64,000 bases of DNA. Source: Gigaspora margarita (taxonomy: Eukaryota; Glomeromycota; Glomeromycetes; Diversisporales; Gigasporaceae). The position numbers were made by a program, and so were the translations under genes. Of the stretch, positions 35,015 through 47,167 are shown one piece after another; position 1 is the stretch's first letter, and every line of letters begins with the position of its first letter. The notes beneath the pieces were generated by a model that saw only the letters and a list, made by a program, of their open reading frames with translations, searched no databases and was not told the origin of the DNA. Location: contig WTPW01000021.1 in the NCBI GenBank assembly GCA_009809945.1, positions 138,849 to 202,848 on the forward strand. The letters are read 5' to 3'.

Positions 35015-36757
35015 TACAGTCATCCTCCCATATAATCACCTCCCATATAATCACCTCCCATATAATCACAACCTCTATATAATCACATAATTTTATGTAG
35101 TTGTTTTTTTTAATATTAAAAATACCTTTATATAATTACATTAATAGTATAGTCACTATCACATTTTATAAAAAAATTTTAAACAAATTTATTAAGAAAA
35201 ATACTTCTTTAAAATCACATTTTTTATTGACAATAGTGCTCCTACAGACCAGACCTGAATCAGGCTATAGTCAAGTCTGAGTCTAAGACTTTTATATTCA
35301 GACTTTTTATCAAGTCTGAGTTTGGTCTGAATCCAGTCTAAAGTCTGCAGACTGGTCTGAGTCCAAATATATTTAATGTATTTTTTGGTGCTGAACAAGT
35401 TTATTTAGTGCAAGAAGTTAGAATTAATTAGTAAAATTTTGCGAATTATAAGTTTTTATAGAATTTTATTAATAAAATTCTATAAAATCCTATAATTCGC
35501 AAATTTTTATTAAGTAATTCTAACTTTATGCACTAAGTAAACTTGTTCAGCACTTAAAAATACATCAAATCAGCAAAATTATTTTCATTTTACTTGAATT
35601 GTAGAGAGTAGATGCATAATTTTGGATTTTTGATCAAAAAAGCCAAATTTAATCATCTTTTTTCCAATTTTCAAGTAAAATAAAAAATATTTTGCTGACC
35701 TAATGTATTTTTAGGTGCTTAATAAGTTTACTTAGTGCATTAAGTTAGAATTAATTAGTGAAATTTTGTGAATCATAAGATTTTATAGAATTTTATTAAT
35801 AGAATTCTATGAAATCTTATTATTTACAAGATTTCACTAATTAATCCTAACTTTATGCACTAAGTAAACTTGTTCAGTACCTAAAAATACATCAAATCAG
35901 TGGAATCATTTTTATTTTACTTGGAATTTCGAGAATAGATGCTTAATTTTGAATTTTTGATCAAAAAAGTCAAATTTAAGCATCTATTCTCCAATTTTCA
36001 AGTAAAATAAAAATAATTTTGCCAATTTAATGTATTTTTAGATTCTGTACAAGTTTACTTAATGCATTAAGTTAGAGTTAATTAGTAAAATTTTGTGAAT
36101 TATAAGATTTTATAGAATTTTATTAACAAAATTTTATAAAATCTTATGATTCACAAAATTTTACTAATTAATTCTAACATGATGCACTAAGTAAACTTAT
36201 TCAATACCTAAAAATATATTAATTCAGCAGAATATTTTTTATTTTACTTAAAATTTGAAAAAAAGATGCTTAAATTTGATCAAAATCCAAAATTATGCAT
36301 CTATTCTCTAAATTTCAAGTAAAATAAAAATAATTCTGCTGATTTGATGTATTTTTAGATGCTAAACAAGTTTACTTAATGCATATAGTTAGAATTACTT
36401 AATAAAAATTGTGAATTATAGGATTTTATAGAATTTTATTAATAAAATTCTATAAAATCTTAAAATTCGCAAAATTTTACTAATTAATTCTAACTACATG
36501 CACTAAGTAAACTTGTTCAGCACTAAAAAATATATATAAATATATTTAGACTTAGACCAGTCTGCAGATATCAGACCAGATCTATGAACACTATTAAAAA
36601 TTAAATATAAATTTTTTTATTTACTTCTTTAAAATCACATTATATATTTTATTTTATAGTATGTAATTATATAGAAGTAATTCTATTCAGTCACACCTCT
36701 ATATAATCACCAAAAAACCTTAGATAAAGTAGGTGATTATATGGGAGGACGACTGTA
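35015..36757. mobile_element. Tc1/mariner-ended element filled with nested repeats
   Basis: The left end TACAGTCATCCTCCCATATA and right end TATATGGGAGGACGACTGTA are inverted copies, with TA at the borders. Subterminal ATATAATCACCTCCC units are repeated three times at the left. No transposase is present. Instead a second inverted repeat (AATAGTGCTCCTACAGACCA near 35230; CAGACCAGATCTATGAACAC near 36580) encloses the palindromic array 35376-36530. The direct repeat ACTTCTTTAAAATCACAT flanks this inner unit (about 35201-35218 and 36621-36640). Confidence 0.75.
35376..36530. repeat. Tandem array of ~330-bp palindromic units
   Basis: Each unit has two hairpins. The first is CAAGTTTACTTAGTGCA...TAGAATTTTATTAATAAAATTCTA...TGCACTAAGTAAACTTG. 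The second is centred on TTTTGATCAAAA with TTACTTGAAATT/AATTTTCAAGTAA arms. About three and a half units follow one another, starting near 35376, 35700, 36030 and 36350. Copies are similar enough to align by eye. No coding capacity. Confidence 0.7.
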
Positions 36758-37977
36758 TATCATAAGCCAAGCCATTCTTATGACTGATAAAATTTTTAAA
36801 GTATATAAAATAGTATACAAACTAGTATAATCAACTTATATATATATATTATACACTTTTTTAAAAAAAAAAATATTATACATATATGCATATTATATGC
36901 TTTTCTTAAAAAAAATTTGTATACATGTATGTATACTATACACTTTTCTTTTTTTATTAGCCTATACAACATCTTTTGTGCTATTAACCTTATGATTATA
37001 AACAACACCTGAATAAATATGTAATAAATATATATATCAATACTGTTTTTGATATTTGCTATTATGTTTTTAATAAATAAAATTTATCATTATAATATAT
37101 TATATATAAAAATAAATATACAAAAATAAACATATAATAGTATTTACAATAACAAAATTAAAATTACAGCAAGTTACAGCAAGTTATAACATACAAAATT
37201 GAGTTACAGCGCATATAAAAAGTTATAACTTGAATAATTTTATTAGCACATATGCAAGTTATAGCAAGCCATAATTTAAAGCAAAAAAAGTTATGACTAG
37301 TTATAACTCAGTTATAATATGGGCCATTCCAATTTCTCAAGTTCTGTCTGCACCTCTAGTGGAATGCATTGGAGTGCATTGAATCAAGTCAGTTTGATTA
37401 GAATTGATTAATTTTGCCCCAAGGTCATAAAACATTTTACTAATAAATCATATCTATTTATTAAAAAAAAGCCCAGCTAATAATTTTGATATAGAAGCTG
37501 CTAACAACTAGACTAATGCTGATCTAGATCCAATACATTCTACTCAGAAATTTGGAATAGTTCTGTAAAAATCAATGAATACAAGGTTATGCTTCAGATA
37601 AGCACATGTCAGATCAGATAACTACTATGAAAATAAAAATCTTAATAAATATTTCAATTACTGTACTTAATAAATTTATTAAAGTTATATACTTAATGCC
37701 ATGCAAAGTTTATATTTCTTTTTACAAAACTTAGATTAGTCAGATTTTTTTAATTTTTATAAATTAATAGAATAATGTTCACATCTTAATGTTATGCAAG
37801 ATTAATTTTTTATAGAACAAGGAATCAAAAAGATTGGTTAGCAATCATCTTTTTCTGTCATTTCTATCAGATAATTATAGCAAATTAAAGTCTCTTTGGG
37901 TAACACTAGATGAGAATTGCAGTATGCAAGAAATATTGATCATTAGTAAATTTTGGGACCTGATTTGAAAATTTATT
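36758..37977. other. Gene-free stretch with short repeats
   Basis: 36800-36960 is TA-rich with TATACACTTTT repeats. 37150-37320 has AGCAAGTTATAAC repeats. No supported gene. Confidence 0.5.
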
Positions 37978-38097
37978 AAGCAGGAATAAAATCTGCATTT
38001 TATGTTTTTTTATTATAATAAAAGCAGATTTCATCCTAGTACTGATTATAGCAGATTTTACTATTTCACAACTTAGGTTTACTCTGTCATATTATAA
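37978..38097. mobile_element. Degraded copy of the intron-3 MITE
   Basis: AGCAGATTTTACTATTTCAC-AACTTAGGTTTACTCTG at the right and repeated AATCTGC/GCAGATT blocks match the family at 13265-13476. The left terminus is not recognisable, so the copy is truncated or eroded. Confidence 0.5.
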
Positions 38098-38285
38098 TTT
38101 TTGAAATTACAGTAAATTTTTGGTAATAAAAATGTAGTCTTGATAATATAATTTTTGGCTAGTATATCACTTGAGTATAATCTTTTACAGGCAAAAATTT
38201 TATTTATCAAAAACTACATGTTTATTATCAAAAAGTAATTATTGTAAATTGCTGATTATCATCACAAAATTAATCATGTGCTCTA
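38098..38285 (+). repeat. Dispersed repeat, copy 1 (pair with 39355-39520)
   Basis: GTAATAAAAATGTAGTCTTG, TTTTTGGCTAGTATATCA and ATCATCACAAAAT occur in the same order at 39355-39520. Confidence 0.6.
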
Positions 38286-38453
38286 CTACTTTTCAACTCA
38301 GCTATAAGTATCTGAATTTGATACAAATTTCTACATAAAATACCCACTAGCTGACAAAGTACCACTGGGTACTAATTAACTTTTTGCTCTAGAAATATAA
38401 GAGACCTGAGGTACTCATTGTCACAAATTATAGTAGTCTTCTGTTCCTGGTTT

Positions 38454-38481
38454 TGTGCGACAACTTCGCGCAGCTATCTAG
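38454..38481 (+). repeat. Helitron-like 3' hairpin and CTAG end (candidate)
   Basis: TGTGCGA and TCGCGCA form a 7-bp stem around CAACT. The stem is followed by GCTATCTAG and then T. Helitrons end in a GC-rich hairpin a few bases before CTRR, next to a host T (family knowledge). Related right ends with GCAGCTAT occur at 22352-22404, 29893-29945 and 58486-58525, though these lack a clean CTAG. Confidence 0.35.
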
Positions 38482-39639
38482 TGGTTTATAAGCATTATGT
38501 CTGCAAAATCTCATAATTGATTGGACAATGCATTAAACGTAATATCACATATATATTCAACCATAAACGTATTTGTTGACCTTTCTTATTAGAATCCATG
38601 CACTAGGCTTCTTCTTCATTTCCTGTAATAGCAGTATTCTTTTGTCCCTATGTGCCCCTTTCTCGCACATAAGAGTTGTGACCAACCTACTTACAATCAT
38701 GTCCTTGTTGCACACAAGTATAAATTATGGTTTTTATTTTTCTTTTTAATTTGCATAACTGTGTCTTTCTAACTTTTTCTTTTTTGTATATCCCTTATAT
38801 ATTAACATTCGACTCTAAATTAATTACATCAAAATTAATCATATGATTCTAACTTTACTTCAATAACAAATAAATAATTAATTGTTCAATACTTATCTTT
38901 TGATCTGTGTATATTATGCGATTCTTGATTAATAATCAAATCAAGTGATTGAGAACCTATGTGACTGATCCTCCATCAATCATAATCACTAAATTGCATA
39001 TTAATCATGTGCATCATGAACCTCAATTGATCTTATCCGCATGATTATCCCAACTGACGTTGAGACCCAACTTCTTTTGGAGAACTGATCCTGACTGGAT
39101 ACATAATAAAATTTGAAATTCTGCATCTCATAGTACTATATTTATTATCATATAAGAATTGTTTACCTTTTAACATATTTTCTTTTGAATAAAGTACATG
39201 ACGATCACTATAAAAAAGTTTTTTTATTATTGTCTTTGGAAATGCACTAACTAAATATGCCATGATCTTTTTTTTTATTACTATAATTTAAAATATGCAA
39301 AGTGAATTTGCTACCTTGCAATGCAGGGTTCATCCTAATGCAATAATAATAGCAGATTTACTAGTAATATAATTATTAAAATTATAGTAAATTTTGGTAA
39401 TAAAAATATAGTTCTGATAATACAATTTTTGGCTAGTATATCATTTCAATATACTGGTCAAACATTTTATCATCAAAAAATAATTGTCAGAATTTGCCAA
39501 TAATCATCACAAAATCCTATTAATTTGCAAATATTTGAATTCGATACAAAATTTATTGGAGTTATTCAATATTACTAAATTAGACTTTCATATAAATGTG
39601 AAATAACTCCTATAAGTGTTTTGAATTTTGGTCAAAATT
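38482..39639. other. Gene-free stretch with dispersed-repeat scraps
   Basis: 39160-39265 resembles 24050-24155 (ACTATAAAAAAG...GCACTAACTAAATATG). 39355-39520 is the second copy of the repeat at 38098-38285. No gene is supported, including the minus frame at 39045-39263. Confidence 0.5.
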
Positions 39640-40060
39640 AAGCTTAATCCAGATCATTATTCAGATAATGCCCCCTATAAAAAGTGGACCAGTGTATAGT
39701 ACAGGTTGGCGCCAAGAATACACAAAATAACACAGTCAGATTGATATGTACAAGTGCATCGCACTAAATGGCACAGTAAAAGTAAAACAGAAATTATGAC
39801 AGAAGGTGGCACATTATATCATGTTATACGTAATGGCACCTTCATTTCACAGAATGATATGTATAAATGGTAGTATATGTTGGTTTGTTTTATGAAGAGC
39901 AAAAGATCAATATATGATTTTTTTAAAAAAATTGCAATATCTTATAATTTTGCTAAAGAAATTGCTCTGGGTTACAAAATTTTGATACATGTTAATTAGT
40001 TTGTTCATATTATATTAATTGTTGATATAAATTTATGTAATCTAATTATTAAGACTAGAA
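39640..40060 (+). repeat. Dispersed repeat with CCCTATAA end (copy 1)
   Basis: CCCCCTATAAAAAGTGGACC...GTACAGGTTGG, GTGGCACATTATATCATG, CACCTTCATTTCACAGAATG and TTGATATAAATTTATG match 55090-55500 in order and orientation. The right terminus seen at 57380-57432 is missing here. Confidence 0.65.
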
Positions 40061-40530
40061 ACTCTTTTTGCTAATTCTCTGTATACAAATATTTTGAAAA
40101 AAAAATTATCAGTCCTCGCAAGGTTTTCATAAATAGGCCTTAAAAAACACACAAAAAGTAATTAGGAAAAAAGAAAGGCTACAAAAACTACCTAGAACTA
40201 ATTAATATAACAAAGCTCCAAAAGACCAACAAGCTCTCACAGAAGTGAATAACTAAAACTTTTGACGAGCTCATTGTCAAAATACAAAAAAGTGGGAATT
40301 GGGCTAGACCCTGTAATGCCAATTACTAATTCTGAAACCAGAAATACACAAACTCAAGTTAGGCCTAAAGCACCCCAAAAACAGGAGTAAAATTTGCAGA
40401 ACTGGTCACTGTACCTAGACAATCAATTATGTGATATATTCATTGGCCAGAATATCCAAGAATAGAAAGTTCTAAAAAGGATTAACAGTATAATCAGAAA
40501 GTACATAAGTAGAACAATATGGAATTTATG
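40061..40530 (+). other. Probable LINE 5' region
   Basis: The sequence becomes purine-rich and protein-like in bias (AAAAAGACCAACAAGC..., GGCCTAAAGCACCCC) but has frequent stops. It is probably the 5' untranslated or eroded first part of the LINE. Confidence 0.35.
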
Positions 40531-41918
40531 AACAATTTTAAGGATCTCTTCAGTAGGCCTGAATGTGAAATTACTAAAGTTATAATGAGCCAAGAAAAGC
40601 TTATTTTAAAAAGAGACAGACAGGTTGTGAGCCTACTCAGTATTACCTATCCAAACACAGTCTTTATTATCAGATGAGCCTGCGAATATATAGAATAGAG
40701 CCAATTTGAAGACATACAAGAAGAAAAACAACTTCATCTAGCAGAAGTGGAAAGTCAAAAAAAATTAGCAGCACCAGAAATCAAAAGTCTTATAAGTAAA
40801 AAAATTGTATTAACTATACAAAAAGGGGTCATTTAGATTATAGTATGGAGGAGCTAGAAAATCAAATATTAAATATAATAGAAATATTACTAAATGCGAA
40901 AAAGGAAGGCATTTATTGCAATAAAAAAGAAAAGGAGAAGAAGACAGCTCTAAGTCTGGACTGCAACAACGAAGTGCCTGTAGTAAATACAGATACAAAG
41001 AAAGCAAATAAAGATGAAAAGGCTGAGCAAAACAAAAGTAAAGCTGTCATAATGTTGACTTCTGACACGGAGGAAGAACTATTGAGGAAAAAAGATCCAC
41101 AGCAAAGTGAATATATGGATATTGTACAGGATTACATAATATGGGACATCCTATCATACTACACTACAAAAAAAGTTACAGATATACTAAAAAGATACAA
41201 AAAAATTAAAGTAAAAAGTTGGAATACTAAAACAAAAAACAAGACAGTAGTAGTGGGAGTTCAGTTTCACAATACAGAACAGATAAATTTACTTGAAAAC
41301 ACTTGGAAGATTCCAATGTCTAATGGAAAGGTATCAAAAATTACAAAAAGAGACAGTAACCTGGAAGCTTTGGCAGAAAAAGCCAAGTTCAAAGCTACAA
41401 TAAAAAATCTGCCTTATCATATACAGGAAGTGCTCTTATTATAGCAGCTCAAAAGGTTCAGAGTTGTAGTAGTACACATTCCAACCAACAGTAACAGAAA
41501 TTCTAAGAGCTCTGCAACTATATACTTCAAATTGATTAAGGTAAAAATCAAGGCATTAAAAAGTTGTATTAGCTACTACAATACAAAACTGTTTTGGAAG
41601 ACAGAAGGTGGGCCAAATAGCAGTGCCCAAGACAGAAACTTAGTAAGAAGAAATAGTAGCAGTTCCCAAATTGAAGGAAGAAATAGTATAGGAAATTGAA
41701 CATATAGACATATGCAGGGTAAAAGAAAAAAGAGAGAAGAAGATAGAACAAGAGGACATGAACCTAAAAGTAGCCGCTATAGTAAAGCAAAGACAGAAAA
41801 TAACAAGAAAAAGTTAGACAAAGATGATATCCAAGCCAGCCTCCTCGAGAAAATTCTAAAAAGGCTCTCAGTAGTAGAAGAAAGACATTTTAGTGGGGGA
41901 GTTCCCAATCACTTCTGA
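40531..41918 (+). pseudogene. LINE ORF1 remnant
   Basis: An initial MNNFKDLFSRPECEI frame (40531) breaks at stops near 40677. An open frame from 40845 runs 199 codons (EELENQILNIIE ... VTDILKRYKKIKVKSW ... ITKRDSNLEALAEKAKF) to a stop at 41441. It then resumes in the same frame (VVVVHIPTNSNRNSKS, YYNTKLFWKTEGG) before shifting into a lysine/glutamate-rich tail (41712-41918). This is the order of ORF1 proteins of fungal RNase-H-bearing LINEs, which bind RNA through an RRM-like fold (family knowledge; the fold is inferred). The start used by the longest frame is internal. The same element continues as ORF2 from about 46590. Confidence 0.6.
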
Positions 41919-42165
41919 AAGGCACCAATGGTGTCAATATGAATAAAGAAGTGCTATAGAGTACAGTATGTACAACCTAGTCCTGACCAATAAAATTGAT
42001 GAAATTCAAATTGCTAATCCTTCTTTAAAAAAAATAATAAACAAAAAATATTATCTTAAAATGTTAAGCTAAACACTTTTACGTTCTTAAAATTTTTTTA
42101 AATCTATTTATAAAAAAATTATAGCAAGTTGAAGTTACAGTATTTTTATAATTCAACAAACAATT

Positions 42166-42440
42166 TGGCTGCTCTATATATAATACTAAACCAAAAAATT
42201 TGGCCGCTCTATATATGAAAATTTGGCCGCTCTATATATGAAAATTTGGCCGCTCTATATATGAAAATTTGGCTGCTCTATATATGGAAATTTGGCCGCT
42301 CTATATATGAAAATTTGGCCACTCTATATATAATATTAATAAAGAAATTTAGCCGCATTGTATATGCAGTTAAAACAGATAATTTTGGCCATCTTATATT
42401 CGATACAAATCTATATATACTAAAACCTGTGTAATTACAC
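42166..42440 (+). repeat. ~24-bp tandem repeat, left of the transposase relic
   Basis: About seven units of AATTTGGCCGCTCTATATAT-GAAA. Related AATTTGGCTGTGTTATATGA units form the array at 46310-46520 on the other side of the transposase relic, suggesting subterminal repeats of one element. Frames at 42246-42434 and 42278-42526 are artefacts. Confidence 0.75.
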
Positions 42441-42816
42441 CCAGAATTAGAAGAGCAATATTTATATATGCAGGATAGATATTTATTAATGCATAGACTG
42501 GGTACATGCCAAGTGGTACATGTCATTCATCAACATCTCAGAATACTTGATTTGATGTACCACAACAAGACCGTATTTACTTATAGATCTAGCCTATTAT
42601 GTGACAAAATCAGTGTAACACCAAGCTAATTATTATTAAAAGTCAATAACGATTCAATATTTTTTTTCATTTAAAAATCGTTCACAATTCAATAGATCGT
42701 AGACTCTTTAAAATAAGTCGTTAAATTGCCCAAATTTATTCTTTTAAAAAGCTCAAAAAAAAAAGATAAGTACAGTATTTAAAATTTAACTTATATCACG
42801 CAAAAAAAAAAAAAAA

Positions 42817-45024
42817 TTAATCAATTTCGATTGAATTTAAAACTAATTCAGGAATTCGGCGATGTGAGTGATATTTTTTAACTGCAAATTCTGCAGCTTT
42901 ACCTTTCAACCCTTTTCGATATGCATCCATATAGCAAAATGCTTTTCTTGTAAACTGATAAATAGTTGGAAATGGGACAGAATTGAGAGCTAATGGAACA
43001 GTTTGTTGTAATCCTCACCACAAGTAATCACAATGTGACCGACTATATTTCTTGGCAGCACCCCAAAAGTTTTCAATGTAATTGAGCTCACAGTGAAATT
43101 TGGAGTAAAACACAATTTGATGCCCTGCCGCAATAATAATTTTTCTAATTGCCCTTTTTGTGCTAAAAAATCTGGCTGCTAGCTTATTAATTTTTGTGCT
43201 TCCTCTAACTTTAATTCCTCTTCCGGCCACAATCCCCTTTCATCTAGAACTTGTCTTAATCTTTTAGCTTCTCCGCGTAATTTAGGAATGGAATAATTTG
43301 ATGGAAAAACCATGCACTGGTCATATTTTATTCCCTCATGAAAATATGATGTACTGCGCATTTTCGCTTGTTTTCTAGCAGAACTAAGATTCATATTCTT
43401 GGCAATAAGTGCATCAGGTGCAAAAGCAGCATGACTTTTTGCATTGTCAAATGCAAACAATGCTTGACATCCTGGAAAACATGCTTCGAATATGGGAATA
43501 GCATGGGTAGTTACTTGATTAATCAAGTTCTCAGAGTTCTACCATCTATCATAGTTTTTACCAGGGTATATAATAACACAAGCTTCTTTAAGAAGGTCGC
43601 TTGATAGTTGCATTTCATCAGGGAGCACAAGTCAGCCACAAACATTAGTAAGAAATTCATTCACGTGAATTGAACGACCTTTACCTTTTTTTCGTAAGGG
43701 CTGTTCCCTATTAGGAATCCAAAGATATCGACTTCCATTATTAGCCAAAAAGATGCATTCATTATGTGTTACAAGAATAAGAGGCTGTATACTATTATCT
43801 GGCCAGGTTTCCTCTTCCATATTATCCTCTGAAAATATAGGCATTCTTTGCTCAAGTTCATTTATTCAATCCAAAAATATATTTTGATAGGCTACTACAT
43901 CTTCTTTTTTATGCCCATCTACGTAGACACTCTTTTTTACCCTTTCATACACATATCTGAGCTCTCTCAAATAATTTCTTGCAGTATTAAGAGAAATAGT
44001 TGGAGGTGGTACAAATCTGAGTCCTGGTAAAATAACCTTATTCATTCATAGCATAAGCATGTGTGGCGTAATATCCCATTTATTTTCTCTAATATAAGAC
44101 TTTACTTGAAGAAGAATATCTTCATCCTAGAGGAAGCTCCATGTTTTAGCGTGGTGCCCTCAGCGTGAGTAAGGAATTTGATGAGTCATTACATATTCAT
44201 GAGCCCAGGAACGAATACATTTAGTATGGTATACCCCTTTTCCTGCTGCATCAGCAACTACTTTACTTGCTTTCATCTTTTTATGATTGTATTTTACAAG
44301 TTGGAGATAAAAACAAATACAATTAAGGCATACCCAAACTTCACTATTTACATTTTCTTTTTTGATATCTAGTACTAAGTTTTCAAGAGCAGTTGGGATT
44401 TTCTTATGCCAATTATAAGGTTCAATCTCATCTTCCGATATCCTTCCAGTATCATTATCCTCATCAACTTCTTCCTGTTCTCTATCCTCATCAACTTCTT
44501 CCTGTTCACCACCTCCATCAACTTCCATCACTTCCTCCTCTGCATCATCATACAATTCTATCTCACTAGCTTTAGTAGTTTTTTCTTGTTTCCAAAAGGT
44601 ATGAATATAGGCATTCCTTTTGCTGCTTCACGCTGGTGCTGTCTTTTTCTTCTTTGAGTGCGAATCGAGTTTTCCAAATAAGATAGATTACGGGGTTTGT
44701 TAGAATCACGTTTCTGGTAATATTCATTTGTTGCATGCTGAAGTTTTTTGCAAAGTTTTCAATATTATTATTTTCACTTTGCTCATTGTAAGCAAAAAAA
44801 CTTTCATTACTATCATCATCATAATAATTTCTTGCCACTATACGAAGTCTCACTATAATGCTTGCTGCATTTTTATTCTTTACCGCCTCATCATAAGAAA
44901 ACTCTTCAGAATTTTCTGTTTCAGAATTTTCTGTCTCAGAATTGTTGACACTAGCACTATGCTTATGTTTCTTGGCTTTATAAGCCTTTTTGGATCTTTT
45001 TTGACAGTTTGTTGGACATGGCAT
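42817..45024 (-). pseudogene. Tc1/IS630-like DDE transposase remnant
   Basis: Reading from MPCPTNCQKRSKK (45024) down to a stop at 42817, about 700 codons can be followed through three frames with a few stops and shifts. The first part is acidic and low-complexity (EEVDEDREQEEVDED). The middle has an HTH-like region (RENKWDITPHMLML, TISLNTARNYLRELRY). The catalytic core shows THNECIF (about 43757), FAFDNAKSH (43430-43455) and FHCELNYIENFWG (43065-43095). In this family these are the three DDE positions; the first aspartate is here asparagine. The C-terminus AVKKYHSHRRIPELV is intact. It sits inside the LINE, between ORF1 and ORF2, on the opposite strand. Plus-strand frames here are shadows. 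Confidence 0.65.
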
Positions 45025-45039
45025 ATTAATTATTACTAA

Positions 45040-45898
45040 CAAATCAATCGCTTAAAATTATTTATAATTTTATTGCAGAAAAAACTCATGAAGTTATTTC
45101 TAACACGATTGTTGGTTATGATTATATTTAATATTATCATTATTTTATAATTTATAGATACATAGTTAGAAAATTCTATCAGTTCAATCTAGCAGGCTTT
45201 AATATAATCAATCAATATAATATTTGAGGCAGGTAATAGAATGAGCATGAGGTAATTAAGTAAGATTGAGTAAGTATGAGATAATTGAGTAAGTATGAGG
45301 TAATCAGATCATATCGATAGTATTTAGTAAGCATGGGAAATCAATGTGTCTTTTCTGTGAACCCTCTGGTTACTTCGATCTGCCATCTCACCCAGGGGAA
45401 TAGCTTGTCATAACAACAACAAAATGATACATAAAAAAAAGGGTACAAGAAAAAAGCAATGCTAAGAAAGACTGCGTAGGTTGCTTGATAGCAGAAGCTG
45501 TTATTGTTTTACACTCATAAATGAGAGATGAAACAAAGTTGTGGTGAGAAGATTCCACAGTTTGATTTACCACAATAATTTATTCCGACTAAACTGGGTA
45601 TAGGATGGGAATAAGAATATATAAATATAATTTATTGATTAATAAAATGGGGAATAGAGGAATAAGGGTTATAGCTAAAGAATAATTCATATAAGTCGAT
45701 TATATTTGATGATCCTACTTTCCCCAATGACCAATATAATAAACCAAATCCTTTAATAAAACATATCCCATATAACTTTGCAATGCTGAAGCTAATCTGC
45801 ACATACATACGTATTGCTCTCTCAACTTGGGCATTACAACTGAGTAAAAATTGATACCAATTTTAACAATAAAAAATTTTTTGAATTAATTATCCACA
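45040..45898. other. Upstream flank of the transposase relic
   Basis: A degenerate repeat of TGAGTAAGTATGAGGTAAT (45235-45310) is visible. Minus frames at 45388-45573 and 45834-46034 have no recognised features. Probably non-coding part of the transposon. Confidence 0.45.
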
Positions 45899-46209
45899 TA
45901 CCGTATTTGTTTTCGCGAAATAACACCCACCTGCTCATCATTTGCGCATTAATTAGAGTATGTGCATGGGTGTTATATCGAGACAAGAATTGATTTTTAA
46001 TAAACCTGTTTTTCCAAGTAATGGCCATGTGCATTATTTATAAGTAGCTGCGTCAAGAGAAAGCAGGTACTTATATTACAAATACTAGATATATGGGGTG
46101 CGCGTTATTTAGGAATGCGCATAGGCATTATTTTGAAGCCTCACATACTATTCTGGAGGGTACAATTTTCTAAATAACACCCATGCTCATTATTTCGCAA
46201 AAATACAGT
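45899..46209. mobile_element. Pogo/Tc1-like MITE
   Basis: Ends TACCGTATTTGTTTTCGCGA at left and TTTCGCAAAAATACAGTA at right, within TA. AATAACACCCAC...GCTCAT motifs alternate on the two strands, with ATGGGTGTTAT inside. The 311-bp element has no frame. It lies in the 5' flank of the transposase relic. Confidence 0.65.
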
Positions 46210-46309
46210 ACAAATAAATTGTGATTATTAATCACAACTAATTTACTGAAGTTGAATTTGATCTAATGAAACTTGCCAATTCGAATCACTAATCCAATTT
46301 ATAAAATAA

Positions 46310-46520
46310 TTGAATTTGGCCATGTTATCGTTATACAGTATAATAAAATAAATTTGGCTATGTTATATGATTTATTATAATAAAATACAAATTTGGCTGT
46401 GTTATATGATTTATTATAATAAAATACAAATTTGATGTGTTATATGATTTATTACAAATTTGGCCGTATTGTATGATAAAATACATTTTTGGCTGCATTA
46501 CATAACCTTTCAAATTTGGC
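46310..46520 (+). repeat. Tandem repeat, right of the transposase relic
   Basis: Units of about 44 bp (AATTTGGCTGTGTTATATGA-TTTATTATAATAAAATAC) are repeated about three times, then shorten. Related to the array at 42166-42440. Confidence 0.65.
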
Positions 46521-46699
46521 TGCAAAAAATCTTATTAGTCGAGAATAGATTGTACGCACTATAAAAGAAATACAGAAGAAGGTGAAGAGGTAGAAGTTGA
46601 TTAGTTTGCAATTTTAAGCATTGAACATATAATATTAATAGGATTAAATCAAATAAAGTAACACTAAATTTGGTAATAGAGTACATAGAGGATTCGCAT

Positions 46700-47167
46700 C
46701 AGGGTCACGGAAAAATTCATATATATATAGATATGAATAAAACAGAATTTTTAGTACAAAATGATATAAAATGGAATTTTAGACAGCAACGAATTTTGGG
46801 CAAAATTAAGAGCAGTGTATGTATAATTTGGGCCAGGTAATATAATTAGGAACGTCAGAAAGTTTTGGAAAAATTCAGAAGATATCAAGAAATATGAAAT
46901 ATGGACGAGTTAGTCAGGAGGTTGCAGAGTTATAGAGAGTGAGCTCTCCATCTGGAAAATGTGCACTTATAGAGAGATCTAATTATAACTTATGATAATA
47001 ATTACTCTAAATGCGATATATTTTATTGTGAAGAAAAAGGATCACTTGCAGAGAATTGACTGTATAGATAAAATAGGAGTTAAATTTTATATCGCTATAA
47101 AAAGGATTTTTTTACTATATCGAAATAAATTTTTTACAAATCAAACTGGTATTTTTCTGTGACCCTA
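46700..47167. mobile_element. hAT MITE inserted in the LINE endonuclease region
   Basis: Ends CAGGGTCACGGAAAAATTC at left and TTTTTCTGTGACCCTA at right, flanked by exact 8-bp copies of ATTCGCAT (46692-46699 and 47168-47175). Removing the element and one copy restores the LINE reading EYIEDSHMDILGL. The CAGGGT...ACCCTA ends and 8-bp duplication are typical of hAT elements (family knowledge). Confidence 0.85.

Noticed and set aside
42246..42526. Opposed frames over 42246-42526
   Set aside because: Both come from the 24-bp tandem repeat.
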